This document shows, piece by piece, positions 1 through 8,183 of a stretch of DNA of 33,855 nt. Source of the stretch: JAWXBK01 sp040878185 (lineage in GTDB: Bacteria > Pseudomonadota > Alphaproteobacteria > Dongiales > Dongiaceae); NCBI GenBank assembly GCA_040878185.1, contig JBBDMS010000017.1, forward strand, positions 1 through 33,855, in the 5' to 3' direction. Below the pieces are notes generated by a model. It made no database searches. It worked only from the letters and a program-made list of their open reading frames with translations, and was not told the origin of the DNA. Positions within the stretch are counted from its first letter, which is position 1, and each line of letters begins with the position of its first letter. Both the position numbers and the translations under genes were made by a program.

Positions 1-1049
1 CGGGCGGCGTCATCTGCGAGCCGGTCGACGTGCCGGTGCCGAAGCGGCATCTCGATATCGTCTATACGCACATGAAATATTCCGACAAACCGTTCATGGG
101 CATCGTGACGGCGCCCGAACGCGCCGCCGATACGGTGACGCTGGCAGAGATCCTGTTCGGCCAGGATTTCGTCGCACAGAACACCGTCATCACCTCGGTC
201 GTGAACTGCAATTCGCCGATGGTGTGGGACGCGACCATGCTGGGTGCGCTCACCATCTATGCGAAGGCCGGGCAGGCGGTGCTGGTGACGCCGTTCATCA
301 TGGCGGGCGCGATGGCGCCGGCGGCGACCTGCGGTTCGGTCTCGCAGCTCAATGCCGAAGTGCTGGCGGGCATCGCCTATACCCAGCTCGTGCGGCCCGG
401 CGTGCCGATGGTCTATGGCAGTTTCGTCACCGCGGTTTCGATGCTGTCCGGCGCACCGATGATGGGCACGCCCGAACCGGCGATGATGATCTACATGGTC
501 GGGCAGCTTGCCCGGAAATACAAACTTCCGTTCCGCACCGGCGGCATGCTGAACGGCGCCAAGATCGCCGATGCGCAGGCCGCCTATGAGAGCATGGGGA
601 CCATGATCCCGACCTTGCTCGCCGGCACCAATTTTGTGCTGCATTCGGCCGGCTGGCTCGAGGCCGGGCTCTCGGCGGGCTATGGAAAGTTCATGATGGA
701 TGCCGACCAGATCGCGATGCTGCAGCTTTTCGCGAAGGGACCGGATCTGTCGACCGAGGGGCTCGCGATGGAGGCGATCCGCGAGGTTGGGCCGGGCGGA
801 CATTATCTCGGTTGCGCGCATACCCAGCGCAATTTCAAGACGGCGTTCTATATGTCGGACATTGCCGACAATAACAGTTACGAGCAGTGGGAATCGGAAG
901 GTGCGACCGACGCCAACACGCGCGGCATCCGCAAGGCCCAGCGCGTACTGCGCGAGTACGAGGCGCCGCCGCTCGACCCCGCGATCGACGAGGCGTTGCT
1001 CGACTTCATCCGCCGTCGCAAGGACGAGCTGCCGAACGCGATGTCGTGA
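1..1049 (+). CDS. MttB-family (trimethylamine methyltransferase-like) protein, 5'-truncated
   Basis: The frame is open to the left window edge, so the N-terminus is missing; about 348 residues remain, ending at TGA 1047-1049. The remaining part is the C-terminal TIM-barrel portion of the MttB superfamily, with stretches such as TPFIMAGAMAPA and FRTGGMLNGAK followed by a C-terminal YEAPPLDPAIDEALLDFI tail typical of the family. Members move a methyl group from a quaternary or tertiary amine to a corrinoid protein. No in-frame TAG occurs in the visible part, so this looks like the non-pyrrolysine branch, which includes glycine betaine methyltransferases. The true substrate cannot be read from sequence. 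It lies 153 bases upstream of choline sulfatase on the same strand, which suggests a choline/betaine-type substrate (inference). Confidence 0.87.
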   Translation, partial: GGVICEPVDVPVPKRHLDIVYTHMKYSDKPFMGIVTAPERAADTVTLAEILFGQDFVAQNTVITSVVNCNSPMVWDATMLGALTIYAKAGQAVLVTPFIMAGAMAPAATCGSVSQLNAEVLAGIAYTQLVRPGVPMVYGSFVTAVSMLSGAPMMGTPEPAMMIYMVGQLARKYKLPFRTGGMLNGAKIADAQAAYESMGTMIPTLLAGTNFVLHSAGWLEAGLSAGYGKFMMDADQIAMLQLFAKGPDLSTEGLAMEAIREVGPGGHYLGCAHTQRNFKTAFYMSDIADNNSYEQWESEGATDANTRGIRKAQRVLREYEAPPLDPAIDEALLDFIRRRKDELPNAMS

Positions 1050-1071
1050 ATTTGTTTGCGGCACTCCCGGC

Positions 1072-1100
1072 CCTCATGCTGAGCCTGTCGAAGCATGAGG
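1072..1100. repeat. Short palindromic intergenic repeat, copy 1
   Basis: A perfect 9-bp inverted repeat (CCTCATGCT / AGCATGAGG) encloses an 11-base loop GAGCCTGTCGA. The loop core resembles the CTTCGACAGGCTCAG-type dispersed repeats common in Alphaproteobacteria. It sits 23 bases after the MttB-family stop and could fold as a hairpin in the transcript, but no T-run follows, so a terminator role is unproven. Confidence 0.75.
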
Positions 1101-1120
1101 CCGCTGCAACGAATGCATCG

Positions 1121-1149
1121 CCTCGTCCTTCGACCGGCTCAGGACGAGG
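1121..1149. repeat. Short palindromic intergenic repeat, copy 2 (inverted orientation)
   Basis: A second perfect 9-bp inverted repeat (CCTCGTCCT / AGGACGAGG) has loop TCGACCGGCTC. The reverse complement of this loop differs from the loop of the copy at 1072-1100 at one base, so the two elements are the same family in opposite orientation, 20 bases apart. The stems differ in sequence but each is self-complementary, which indicates selection for the hairpin. Confidence 0.75.
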
Positions 1150-1202
1150 CAATTTCCTGAATTGTCATGTAACGGCCCATTCGTCATCAGCGAGCACAGA
1201 AA

Positions 1203-2714
1203 ATGCCCTCAAAACGTCCCAACATCCTCTTCGTCATGGCCGACCAGCTCGCGCCGCAGTTCCTCCCGGCCTACGGGCACAAAATCGTCAAAACGCCGAC
1301 GCTCGACGCGCTCGCCGACAAGGGCGTGGTGTTCGATGCCTGCTACACCAACGCACCGCTCTGCGCGCCCTCGCGCTATGTGATGATGACCGGGCGGCTG
1401 CCGACCAAGATCGGCGCCTGGGACAATGCCTGCGAGCTGTCGGCCGAGATTCCGACTTTCGCGCATTATCTCTCCTCGCTCGGCTATCGCACCGCGCTCG
1501 CCGGCAAGATGCATTTCTGCGGGCCCGACCAGTTGCACGGATTTTCGGAACGGCTCACCACCGATGTGTATCCGTCCGACTTCACCTGGACGCCGAACTG
1601 GGACGAGCCGGCGAAGACGCTCGACTGGTATCACACGATGGATGTGGTGAAGAACGCCGGTGAGTGCCTGCGCTCGAGCAACATCGACTATGACGACGAG
1701 GTGACGTTCCAGGCGACGCGCTGGCTCTATGACCGCGCACGCAACAAAGACGAGGAAGGCCCGTTCTGCCTGACGGTCTCGTGGATCAATCCGCACGATC
1801 CCTATATCGCCCGTCCCGAATACTGGAATCTGTATACGGACGATTCGATCGACATGCCGAAGCTGCCGTTCGGCGCAGTTGCACCCGATCCGTTTTCGAA
1901 GCGGCTGATGGACGGGATCGGCATGGCGAGCCCGCCGCCGACCGAAACGCAGATCCGCGCGGCGCGGCGGGCCTATTACGCCTCGACCGCGTTCGTCGAT
2001 GCGCAGCTCGCGAAACTGATGCGCGCGTTGGAAGAAGGCGGCCTCGCCGACGACACGCTCATCCTGTTCACGGCGGACCACGGCGACATGCTTGGCGAGC
2101 GCGGCCTCTGGTATAAAATGTGCTGGTACGAGAACTCGGCGCGCGTGCCGCTGATCGTGTCTTATCCGAAAGCGTTCAAGCCGGGCCGAGTCGACAAGGC
2201 GGTAGCCCACGTCGACTTCCTGCCGACCCTGGTCGATATCGCGACCGATGGCAAAGGCACGGACTATGCAACCACGCTCGAAGGTTGCTCCCTCCTGCCG
2301 CATCTTCAGCGCAGCGGCGGGCACGATATTGCGATTGGCGAGTATTGCGCGGAATGCACCGAATGGCCGGTTTTCATGATCCGGCGCGGGCACACCAAGT
2401 TCGTGCACTCGAAGAACGACCCCGACCAGCTCTACCGGCTCGATCAGGACGCGCTCGAGCGCGAGAACCGCGCCGACGATCCGGCCGAAAAGGAAACGAT
2501 CGCCGCGTTCCGCGCCGAGGCGGCGAAACGCTGGGACGTGAACGTTCTGAAGCCGCGCATTCTCGAAAGCCAGCGCCGGCGGCGCTGGATCGCGCCGGTC
2601 ATGCAGGCGCAGGGCACGGCCTGGGATTACGAGCCGCGCCTCGATGCGGCGCGCGCGTATATTCGGAACAATCTGCCGATCTACGAGATCGAACGGCGGT
2701 CAAGATTTCCGTGA
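1203..2714 (+). CDS. betC: Choline sulfatase
   Basis: The 503-residue protein is the usual length for BetC and is collinear with it as I know the family. It should hydrolyse choline-O-sulfate to choline and sulfate in the cytosol. The N-terminal metal-binding strand is PNILFVMADQ (Asp14). The formylglycine motif is C54-A-P-S-R58, and a downstream metal-binding block reads FTADHGDMLGERGLW. The segments GKMHFCGPDQLHGF and RLTTDVYPSDFTWTP and the C-terminal region ending in ESQRRRRW are typical of BetC rather than of aryl sulfatases. No signal peptide is visible. The ATG at 1203 has only a weak ribosome binding site. No betI, betA or betB lies directly next to it, and no formylglycine-generating enzyme is in the window, so activation must come from elsewhere. 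Confidence 0.91.
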   Translation: MPSKRPNILFVMADQLAPQFLPAYGHKIVKTPTLDALADKGVVFDACYTNAPLCAPSRYVMMTGRLPTKIGAWDNACELSAEIPTFAHYLSSLGYRTALAGKMHFCGPDQLHGFSERLTTDVYPSDFTWTPNWDEPAKTLDWYHTMDVVKNAGECLRSSNIDYDDEVTFQATRWLYDRARNKDEEGPFCLTVSWINPHDPYIARPEYWNLYTDDSIDMPKLPFGAVAPDPFSKRLMDGIGMASPPPTETQIRAARRAYYASTAFVDAQLAKLMRALEEGGLADDTLILFTADHGDMLGERGLWYKMCWYENSARVPLIVSYPKAFKPGRVDKAVAHVDFLPTLVDIATDGKGTDYATTLEGCSLLPHLQRSGGHDIAIGEYCAECTEWPVFMIRRGHTKFVHSKNDPDQLYRLDQDALERENRADDPAEKETIAAFRAEAAKRWDVNVLKPRILESQRRRRWIAPVMQAQGTAWDYEPRLDAARAYIRNNLPIYEIERRSRFP

Positions 2715-2725
2715 GGGCATTTCGC

Positions 2726-3262
2726 TCAATCCCCGGCGACGAAACCCGTCCAGCGGCCGTCCGACTCGATATAGAAGCGCCAGCCGACGTAATAGCCGAC
2801 GGCCAATCCTTCGGCATACCAGTTGACCAGTTCGCCGTTATAGAGTGTCTGCAACGCTTCGATTTCCTCCGGCGTCAGGTCGATGTAATCGATCAGCGCC
2901 GCCGCCGGCCAGACATAGAAGGAATCGCCGCCCTCGTCGTAATGCGCGCAGCCGGCCGCGATCAGGCCGGTGAGCAACGCGGCTGGATCGACGCCTTCCT
3001 CATCGCGCATGCCCTGCCAGTATTCCAGCGCGCCGTCACCATCGCCGAAGCTGTAGGTGAACTCGTTCGGGTCGGTGAGCGCAGCCAGCGCTTCGAGATC
3101 GCCCGCCTCGGCCGCCGCCGCGATCGCATAGCGTTTCTCGGCGACCGGCGCCGGCAATTCGCCGCAGCGCGTGACCTCCTGGGCCTGCGCGCCCGGAAGG
3201 AAGCCGACCAGCGACGCCGCGAGCAGCAAAGCAGGGACGAAACGCGTTATCGTCGTAACCAT
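2726..3262 (-). CDS. Small secreted protein of unknown function
   Basis: A 178-residue protein with a clear signal peptide: MVTTITRF, a hydrophobic core PALLLAASLVGFLPG, then a likely AQA/QE cleavage after about residue 26. The mature part is acidic, rich in aromatic residues, and ends in the pattern YIESDGRWTGFVAGD. I do not recognise the family; the fold could be a small alpha+beta periplasmic domain. The start at 3262 is chosen because AAAGGA lies about nine bases upstream; an alternative in-frame ATG at 3280 overlaps that site and is less likely. It converges with betC (11 bases between stops) and is divergent from the DUF1989 gene. Confidence 0.7.
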   Translation of the reverse strand: MVTTITRFVPALLLAASLVGFLPGAQAQEVTRCGELPAPVAEKRYAIAAAAEAGDLEALAALTDPNEFTYSFGDGDGALEYWQGMRDEEGVDPAALLTGLIAAGCAHYDEGGDSFYVWPAAALIDYIDLTPEEIEALQTLYNGELVNWYAEGLAVGYYVGWRFYIESDGRWTGFVAGD

Positions 3263-3311
3263 CCGGGCGGGTCCTTTCATCCGATGGGCCCATGCAATCC
3301 CGGGCCGCCGA

Positions 3312-3340
3312 TTGGCCAGGCCCGTGAGCCGCGATAGGAT
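3312..3340 (+). promoter_or_regulatory. Putative sigma-70-type promoter for the DUF1989 / cyclodeaminase pair
   Basis: TTGGCC (3312-3317) and TAGGAT (3335-3340) are separated by exactly 17 bases, in the divergent spacer between the secreted-protein gene and the DUF1989 gene. This leaves a leader of about 60 bases before the ATG at 3410. It is called by eye against the TTGACA/TATAAT consensus and has not been tested. Confidence 0.4.
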
Positions 3341-3409
3341 CGTAACGGCGCTCTCCGTCGCTGGCGAGCGCCCGAGCGTCTGGAGGCAAATCCAAAAGGG
3401 AGGACCGCG

Positions 3410-4042
3410 ATGGCCGACGGCAACAATATCCCCGGCAAAATCATCCGCGACGACAAAGTGGCGGCAGGCCAGCCTTGGGCCGGCGTGCTCGAGAAGGGTC
3501 AGATCCTGCGCATCGTCGATCTCGAGGGCCGGCAGGGCGTCGATTTCCTCTGCTACAACGCCGACGATCCGCAAGAGCGCTACCACATGCCGAACACACT
3601 CAAGGCCGCTCGCACCTTGAAGCTCGGCAAGGGTCATGTGCTTTATTCGGATGTGGCGCGACCGATCTTCACCATCGTCGGCGATAGTTGCGGCGGCCAT
3701 GACACGATCGGCGGCTGTTGTTCGGCCCCATCCAACACGATGCTGTACGGCGTGAAGGATTGCCCCGGCTGCCGAGAGAATTTCCTCGAGGCGCTCGGCT
3801 GGCACCAGCTCGGCCGCAAAGACATCGTCGCCAACATCAATTTCTTCTGCGAGGTGCCGGTCACCGACGATCGAAAGCTGGCCGACACGGTGTTCGTGCC
3901 CGGCCACTCGAAGGCCGGCGATTATGTCGATCTGCGCGCCGACATGCGCGCGCTCGCGGTCGTGTCGAACTGCCCGCAGGTGAACAATCCCTGCAACGAG
4001 GGTCAGCCGAAGCCGATCCGGATCGCGATCCGCGAGGAATAG
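3410..4042 (+). CDS. DUF1989 / urea carboxylase-associated family protein
   Basis: The 210-residue protein has the layout of the DUF1989 family: an N-terminal region with LRIVDLEGRQGVDFLCYNA, a central Cys/His-rich part (GDSCGGHDTIGGCCS, then CPGC), and a C-terminal SNCPQVNNPCN motif. These cysteines and histidines probably bind a metal. Members of this family form carboxyguanidine deiminase (CgdAB) in guanidine catabolism, where two paralogues work together; here there is only one copy and no carboxylase, so the substrate may differ. A strong ribosome binding site (AGGGAGGA) lies six bases before the ATG. The gene is followed two bases later by the cyclodeaminase-like gene, so the two are almost certainly co-translated. 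A role in deiminating an amidine or guanidino amino acid is inference. Confidence 0.88.
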   Translation: MADGNNIPGKIIRDDKVAAGQPWAGVLEKGQILRIVDLEGRQGVDFLCYNADDPQERYHMPNTLKAARTLKLGKGHVLYSDVARPIFTIVGDSCGGHDTIGGCCSAPSNTMLYGVKDCPGCRENFLEALGWHQLGRKDIVANINFFCEVPVTDDRKLADTVFVPGHSKAGDYVDLRADMRALAVVSNCPQVNNPCNEGQPKPIRIAIREE

Positions 4043-4044
4043 AA

Positions 4045-5022
4045 ATGCTGCGCAATGTCGACGCCGAGGAAACCCACCGCCTGCTCGACTATCCCGGGCT
4101 GATCGACGCGCTCGAGGCGATGTATCGCGCCGGCGTCGACGCGGTCACCCGCATGGTTCTGCATCAAACCCTGCCCGGGCAGAAGCAGAACGACTGGCTG
4201 ATCCTGCCGGCCTGGCAATACGGTAAAAATTTCGGCGTCAAGCTGGTCAGCGTGTTTCCCGAAAACCAGCAGCGCGGCCTTGCGAGCATCCTCGGCATCT
4301 ACGCGCTGTTCGACGGCACGTCCGGGATGCCGCTCGCGGTGATCGACGGTGCGGCGCTGACCTTGCGCAAGACCGCGGCAAACTCCGCGCTCGCCGCCCG
4401 CTATCTCGCGCGCGACGATTTGCGCCGGATGGTGATGCTCGGTGCGGGTGCGCTCGCCCCCCATCTCGTCATGGCGCATTGCAAGGTGCGGCCTTCGATC
4501 GAACATCTCACGATCTGGAATCGCAGCCGCGACAACGCCGAAGCAATGGCCGAACGGTTGCGAAAAGAACCGGCCACGCGCCACCTCACTATCGCGGTCG
4601 CCGATACGGCCGAGGCGGCAGTGCGCGAGGCCGATATCGTCTCCGCCGCCACCATGTCGAAACAGCCGGTCGTTCTCGGCGACTGGCTGCGGCCGGGCAC
4701 GCATCTCGACCTGGTCGGCGCGTTCCGGCCCGACATGCGCGAGACCGACGACACGGCACTCGCCCGCTCACGCCTCTTCTGCGATGCGCGTTTCACGGCG
4801 GCAGCCGAATGCGGCGATCTCTGCGAACCGCTCGCGCGCGGTTTCATCGACGAAAAGAATCTGACCGATCTGTTCCAGCTGGCAACGCGCGAGCGGCCCG
4901 GCCGCAAGACCGCCGACGAGATCACCTTGTTCAAGTCGGGGGGCGGTGGGCACGAGGATCTCGCGACCGCCCAGTATCTCGTTTCGAAAACCAATCTCGT
5001 GTCGAGACCCGCTCAGGCCTGA
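4045..5022 (+). CDS. Ornithine cyclodeaminase / mu-crystallin family protein
   Basis: A 325-residue protein matching the OCD/mu-crystallin family in length and order. The N-terminal part has GVKLVSVFPENQQRG and the IDGAALTLRKTAA block that carries the conserved substrate-binding Lys and Arg. A Rossmann segment follows with GAGALA at residues 133-138, and then HLDLVGAFRPDMRE. The family includes ornithine and other amino-acid cyclodeaminases, imine (ketimine) reductases and alanine dehydrogenases, all NAD(P)-dependent; the substrate here cannot be assigned. The ATG at 4045 is preceded by GAGGAA, which overlaps the last codons of the DUF1989 gene (two-base gap), so translation is likely coupled. 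Its last ten bases overlap the end of the convergent MFS gene. The longer open frame reaching 3718 lies inside the DUF1989 gene and is not used. Confidence 0.9.
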   Translation: MLRNVDAEETHRLLDYPGLIDALEAMYRAGVDAVTRMVLHQTLPGQKQNDWLILPAWQYGKNFGVKLVSVFPENQQRGLASILGIYALFDGTSGMPLAVIDGAALTLRKTAANSALAARYLARDDLRRMVMLGAGALAPHLVMAHCKVRPSIEHLTIWNRSRDNAEAMAERLRKEPATRHLTIAVADTAEAAVREADIVSAATMSKQPVVLGDWLRPGTHLDLVGAFRPDMRETDDTALARSRLFCDARFTAAAECGDLCEPLARGFIDEKNLTDLFQLATRERPGRKTADEITLFKSGGGGHEDLATAQYLVSKTNLVSRPAQA

Positions 5023-6227
5023 GGTGTTGCGGCGCGGTCGCGCGCACGGCCGACGCGGATGCGCCAGATCGCGATCGCCATGAAGATCGCGCACATCCCG
5101 ACCACGACCGGCACCATGCCGTTCGAACCGTACCAGTCCATCGATGCGCCGACCGCTACCGGACCGGCAATCGCGCCGACCTCGTAGACCATGACGAACC
5201 CGGCATTGGCGGCGGCAATCTGCGGGCCGCGGAAGCGCCGCCCGAGCAGGATGATGCCGACCGTGTAGATGCCGAGAACGACTCCGCCCCAGAGGAACGT
5301 CACGATCCAGAAGACGATGCCGCCGCCCCAGAGATAGGGCAGCGCGATCATGCCGGCCATCACCAGTGCGGAGATGACGACCAGCATCCGGCGCGCATCG
5401 AATTTGTCGACCAGCCAGCCGAGCGGCGGCTGCATGAAAATCGTGCCGGCAATCCAGACGATGAGCCAGGTCGCGGTCATCTCGCGATCGAACCCGTTGT
5501 CGACCGCATAGATCGGCAGCAGGAGATAGAGCCCGGAATCGATCGCCCCCGCAGCAACCGAGGCCGCCAGCACGGTCGGTGCCTTCAGCAACGTTCGCAG
5601 CGCGCCGCCATCGGGATGCTCCGACATCGAGGGCGCGAGGCCACGCGCAAACAGCAACGGTGCCGCCGCGAGAACGAGGCATGCCCCGATGCAGAGGAAC
5701 GGCATCCAGCCGTCGAACCCGACCAGCTTCAGCAGCGCCGGCCCGCCGGCAAAACCGATACCGAGCGCGGACGCATAGAAACCCATGATACGGCCGCGAT
5801 TTTTATCGCCGGCCATCGTGTTGATCCAGGCCTCAGTCGTGATCCAGTGCACCGCGCCGGTAAAACCCATGACGAAGCGCGCGAGAAACCAGAGCGCGAT
5901 CGAATCCGTTGCCGGAAACACCATCAGCATCGCGATGCCGAGTGCGAGCACGATCGCCATCATCCGGAGCGTGCCGAAACGGCCGAGCAGCTTCGGCACG
6001 AAGGGCGCAACGATCAGCACGGCCAGCGGAAACATCGAGCCGTTGAGCCCGATCACCAGCGGGCTGTAGCCGCGCGCTTCCATCAGCAGGGTGATCAGCG
6101 GGATCGCGGCACCGAAGGCGAAGCCGACGCCAAGTACGCCGCCGATCGCCGCGGTCAGGCTGATGAAGCGCTCGCGCGACGTGAGTTCGATCGCGGTTTG
6201 AGAGCTTGTGGTGGGGGGATTCGGCAT
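5013..6227 (-). CDS. MFS transporter
   Basis: A 404-residue, strongly hydrophobic protein consistent with twelve membrane segments. It has the MFS-type loop between helices 2 and 3 (VPKLLGRFGTLRMM) and a matching one in the second half (GWLVDKFDARRML). Motifs such as GIGFAGGPALL in helix 5 are typical of drug or metabolite:proton antiporters. The start at 6227 gives a short cytoplasmic N-terminus; the frame stays open to 6287, but that part looks noncoding. No clear ribosome binding site is seen. It converges with and overlaps the cyclodeaminase gene by ten bases. Export or import of a product of that pathway is possible but not shown. Confidence 0.88.
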   Translation of the reverse strand: MPNPPTTSSQTAIELTSRERFISLTAAIGGVLGVGFAFGAAIPLITLLMEARGYSPLVIGLNGSMFPLAVLIVAPFVPKLLGRFGTLRMMAIVLALGIAMLMVFPATDSIALWFLARFVMGFTGAVHWITTEAWINTMAGDKNRGRIMGFYASALGIGFAGGPALLKLVGFDGWMPFLCIGACLVLAAAPLLFARGLAPSMSEHPDGGALRTLLKAPTVLAASVAAGAIDSGLYLLLPIYAVDNGFDREMTATWLIVWIAGTIFMQPPLGWLVDKFDARRMLVVISALVMAGMIALPYLWGGGIVFWIVTFLWGGVVLGIYTVGIILLGRRFRGPQIAAANAGFVMVYEVGAIAGPVAVGASMDWYGSNGMVPVVVGMCAIFMAIAIWRIRVGRARDRAATPQA

Positions 6228-6341
6228 GGCGGCGCAGTCTAGTCGGCCGGTGGTTGCCTTTGCCAGCGCGGTACGCGACAACAACATGGCCTGTTTTGGA
6301 CAAGCGCTCGATTGCCCCTCCGCCTCGAAAGGGTTTCACCG

Positions 6342-7736
6342 ATGTCGCGCGAACTTGCGTTGCTGACCGCCACCGACCTCCTCCGCCGGTTCCGCGACAA
6401 GTCGCTATCGCCGGTCGATGCGACGAACGCAGCCCTCGCGCGCATCGATGCGCTCAACCCGACGCTCAACGCCTATTGCCTGGTCGATCACGAGGCGGCA
6501 CGGGCCGCCGCGCGCGTATCCGAAGCGCGCTGGCAGAAGGGCGCACCCGTCGGCCCGCTCGACGGGGTACCGACCTCGATCAAGGACCTCATCCTGACCA
6601 AAGGCTGGCCGACCTTGCGCGGCTCGAAGGCGATCGATCCGGCCGGGCCGTGGAATGAGGATGCACCCGTGACCGCGCGGCTGCGCGAGGCTGGCGCGGT
6701 CTTTCTCGGCAAGACCACGACGCCTGAGTTCGGGTGGAAGGGCGTCACCGACAGCCCGCTGACCGGCATCACCCGCAATCCGTGGAATACGGACACCACG
6801 CCGGGCGGCTCGTCCGGAGGTGCCGCGGTCGCCACGGCGGCCGGCATGGGCGCCCTCCATATCGGCACCGACGGCGGCGGCTCGATCCGTATTCCCGCGA
6901 GCTTCACCGGCATCGTCGGCTTCAAGCAGAACTTCGCGCGTGTGCCGGCGCATCCGCTCTCGCCATTCGGCACGGTCGCCCATGTCGGTCCGATGACCCG
7001 CAGTGTCGCCGACGCCGCGCTGATGTTTTCGGTCATCGCAGCACCCGACGATCGCGACTGGTATGCCGTCACGCGCGCCGCGCAGGACTGGACCCGCGAT
7101 CTCCAGGCCGGGGTCAAAGGTTGGCGCATCGCCTGGAGTGCGACGATGGGTGAGAATGCGGTCGATCCCGAGATCGCGGCGCTCTGCGAGAAGGCGGCGC
7201 GATCCTTCGCCGATTTCGGCGCGCATGTCGAGGCGGTCGACCCGCCGATCGCTACCGGCAGCGACCTCTTCAAAAAATTCTGGTTTACCGGCGCTGCCAA
7301 TCTGATGCGCGCTTTTGGCCCGGATCGGCAGGCCGCCATGGATCCCGGTCTGGTCGCGGTAGCGGCCGAGGGCGCAAAGCTGTCGCTGCTCGACTATCTC
7401 GCGGCGATCAGGGAACGCGAGTTACTGGGCGTCGCAATGAACAGGTTTCACGCCGACTGGGATCTGCTGCTGACGCCGATGATGCCGATTGCGGCGTTCG
7501 AGGCCGGCATCGAGTTCCCGAAGCGCGGCAATGCGTCGCGTTGGACCGACTGGACCCCCTTCTCATATCCCTTCAACCTGACGCAGCAGCCGGCGATCAG
7601 CATCCCCTGCGGCTTTACCAAAGCGGGGCTGCCGGTCGGACTGCAGATCGTCGGGCGAAATTGGGATGACGCGCGGGTGCTGCGCGCGGCTCATACGTTC
7701 GAACAGGCCAACCCGTTCAAAATGCCGCCGCTTTAG
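6342..7736 (+). CDS. Amidase signature family amidohydrolase
   Basis: A 464-residue amidase-signature enzyme. The Ser-cisSer-Lys triad is visible: Lys81 in TSIKDL, cis-Ser157 in TPGGSSGG and nucleophile Ser181 in GGGSIR, with the usual 24-residue spacing between the serines. The C-terminal stretch GLPVGLQIVGRNWDD is also standard. It should hydrolyse a small amide to an acid and ammonia or an amine. It is not GatA, because no gatB or gatC lies nearby and residues outside the core differ. The start at 6342 follows AAAGGG by about nine bases; an upstream in-frame TTG at 6312 is less likely. The DUF983 gene follows after eleven bases, so the two probably form an operon. Confidence 0.9.
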   Translation: MSRELALLTATDLLRRFRDKSLSPVDATNAALARIDALNPTLNAYCLVDHEAARAAARVSEARWQKGAPVGPLDGVPTSIKDLILTKGWPTLRGSKAIDPAGPWNEDAPVTARLREAGAVFLGKTTTPEFGWKGVTDSPLTGITRNPWNTDTTPGGSSGGAAVATAAGMGALHIGTDGGGSIRIPASFTGIVGFKQNFARVPAHPLSPFGTVAHVGPMTRSVADAALMFSVIAAPDDRDWYAVTRAAQDWTRDLQAGVKGWRIAWSATMGENAVDPEIAALCEKAARSFADFGAHVEAVDPPIATGSDLFKKFWFTGAANLMRAFGPDRQAAMDPGLVAVAAEGAKLSLLDYLAAIRERELLGVAMNRFHADWDLLLTPMMPIAAFEAGIEFPKRGNASRWTDWTPFSYPFNLTQQPAISIPCGFTKAGLPVGLQIVGRNWDDARVLRAAHTFEQANPFKMPPL

Positions 7737-7747
7737 GGATACCCGCC

Positions 7748-8128
7748 ATGACCGTCGATATCGCCGACCCGGCACCGCGCGGCCGCCGCATCGAACTGAT
7801 GACGGTGCTGAAGCGCGGCTTCCGTCGGCACTGCCCGCGCTGCGGTGGCGGCAAGCTCTTCGCCGGCTATCTGACCTTGCGCGACAACTGCGCGCAATGC
7901 GGGCTCTCCTTCGATGGCTGCCGCGCCGACGACGCCCCCGCCTATTTCACGATCCTGGTGATCGGACATATTGTCGTCCCGGGAATCCTGCTTGCCGAAC
8001 AGCTCTATCAGCCATCGACCTTCGTTCAGCTTGCGATCTGGCTGCCGGTCACCTTGTTCGGCACGCTGGCGCTGCTGCCCTTCGTGAAGGGCGCGCTGGT
8101 CGGTGCCGTCTGGCGCTCGCAGAACTAG
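7748..8128 (+). CDS. DUF983 family zinc-ribbon membrane protein
   Basis: A 126-residue protein. It has a cytoplasmic zinc-ribbon-like N-terminus with C29-P-R-C32 and C48-A-Q-C51, then the DUF983 signature around GLSFDGCRADDAPAYF. Two membrane helices follow (about residues 66-82 and 92-115). The family's function is not established; members occur widely in Alphaproteobacteria, sometimes near cytochrome-oxidase assembly genes. Here it follows the amidase by eleven bases with an AGGG ribosome binding site, which may be chance clustering. Confidence 0.88.
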   Translation: MTVDIADPAPRGRRIELMTVLKRGFRRHCPRCGGGKLFAGYLTLRDNCAQCGLSFDGCRADDAPAYFTILVIGHIVVPGILLAEQLYQPSTFVQLAIWLPVTLFGTLALLPFVKGALVGAVWRSQN

Positions 8129-8183
8129 ACTCGACTTCGCGCTGGCTTGACCGAGGGCGCACCCACGGGGAAACTGGCAGACC

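Noticed and set aside
3..1049. Pyrrolysine (in-frame TAG) in the MttB-family gene.
   Set aside because: No in-frame TAG occurs in the visible part and the gene ends at TGA; the missing N-terminal part cannot be judged.
2726..3907. Extension of the small secreted protein to 393 codons.
   Set aside because: The signal peptide begins at 3262 with a ribosome binding site just upstream; the extension is antisense to the DUF1989 gene.
4479..6242. A 587-codon plus-strand frame across the cyclodeaminase end and the MFS gene.
   Set aside because: The translation is extremely charged and repetitive in Asp/Arg/His, as expected antisense to a membrane protein; the MFS reading has clear transmembrane segments.
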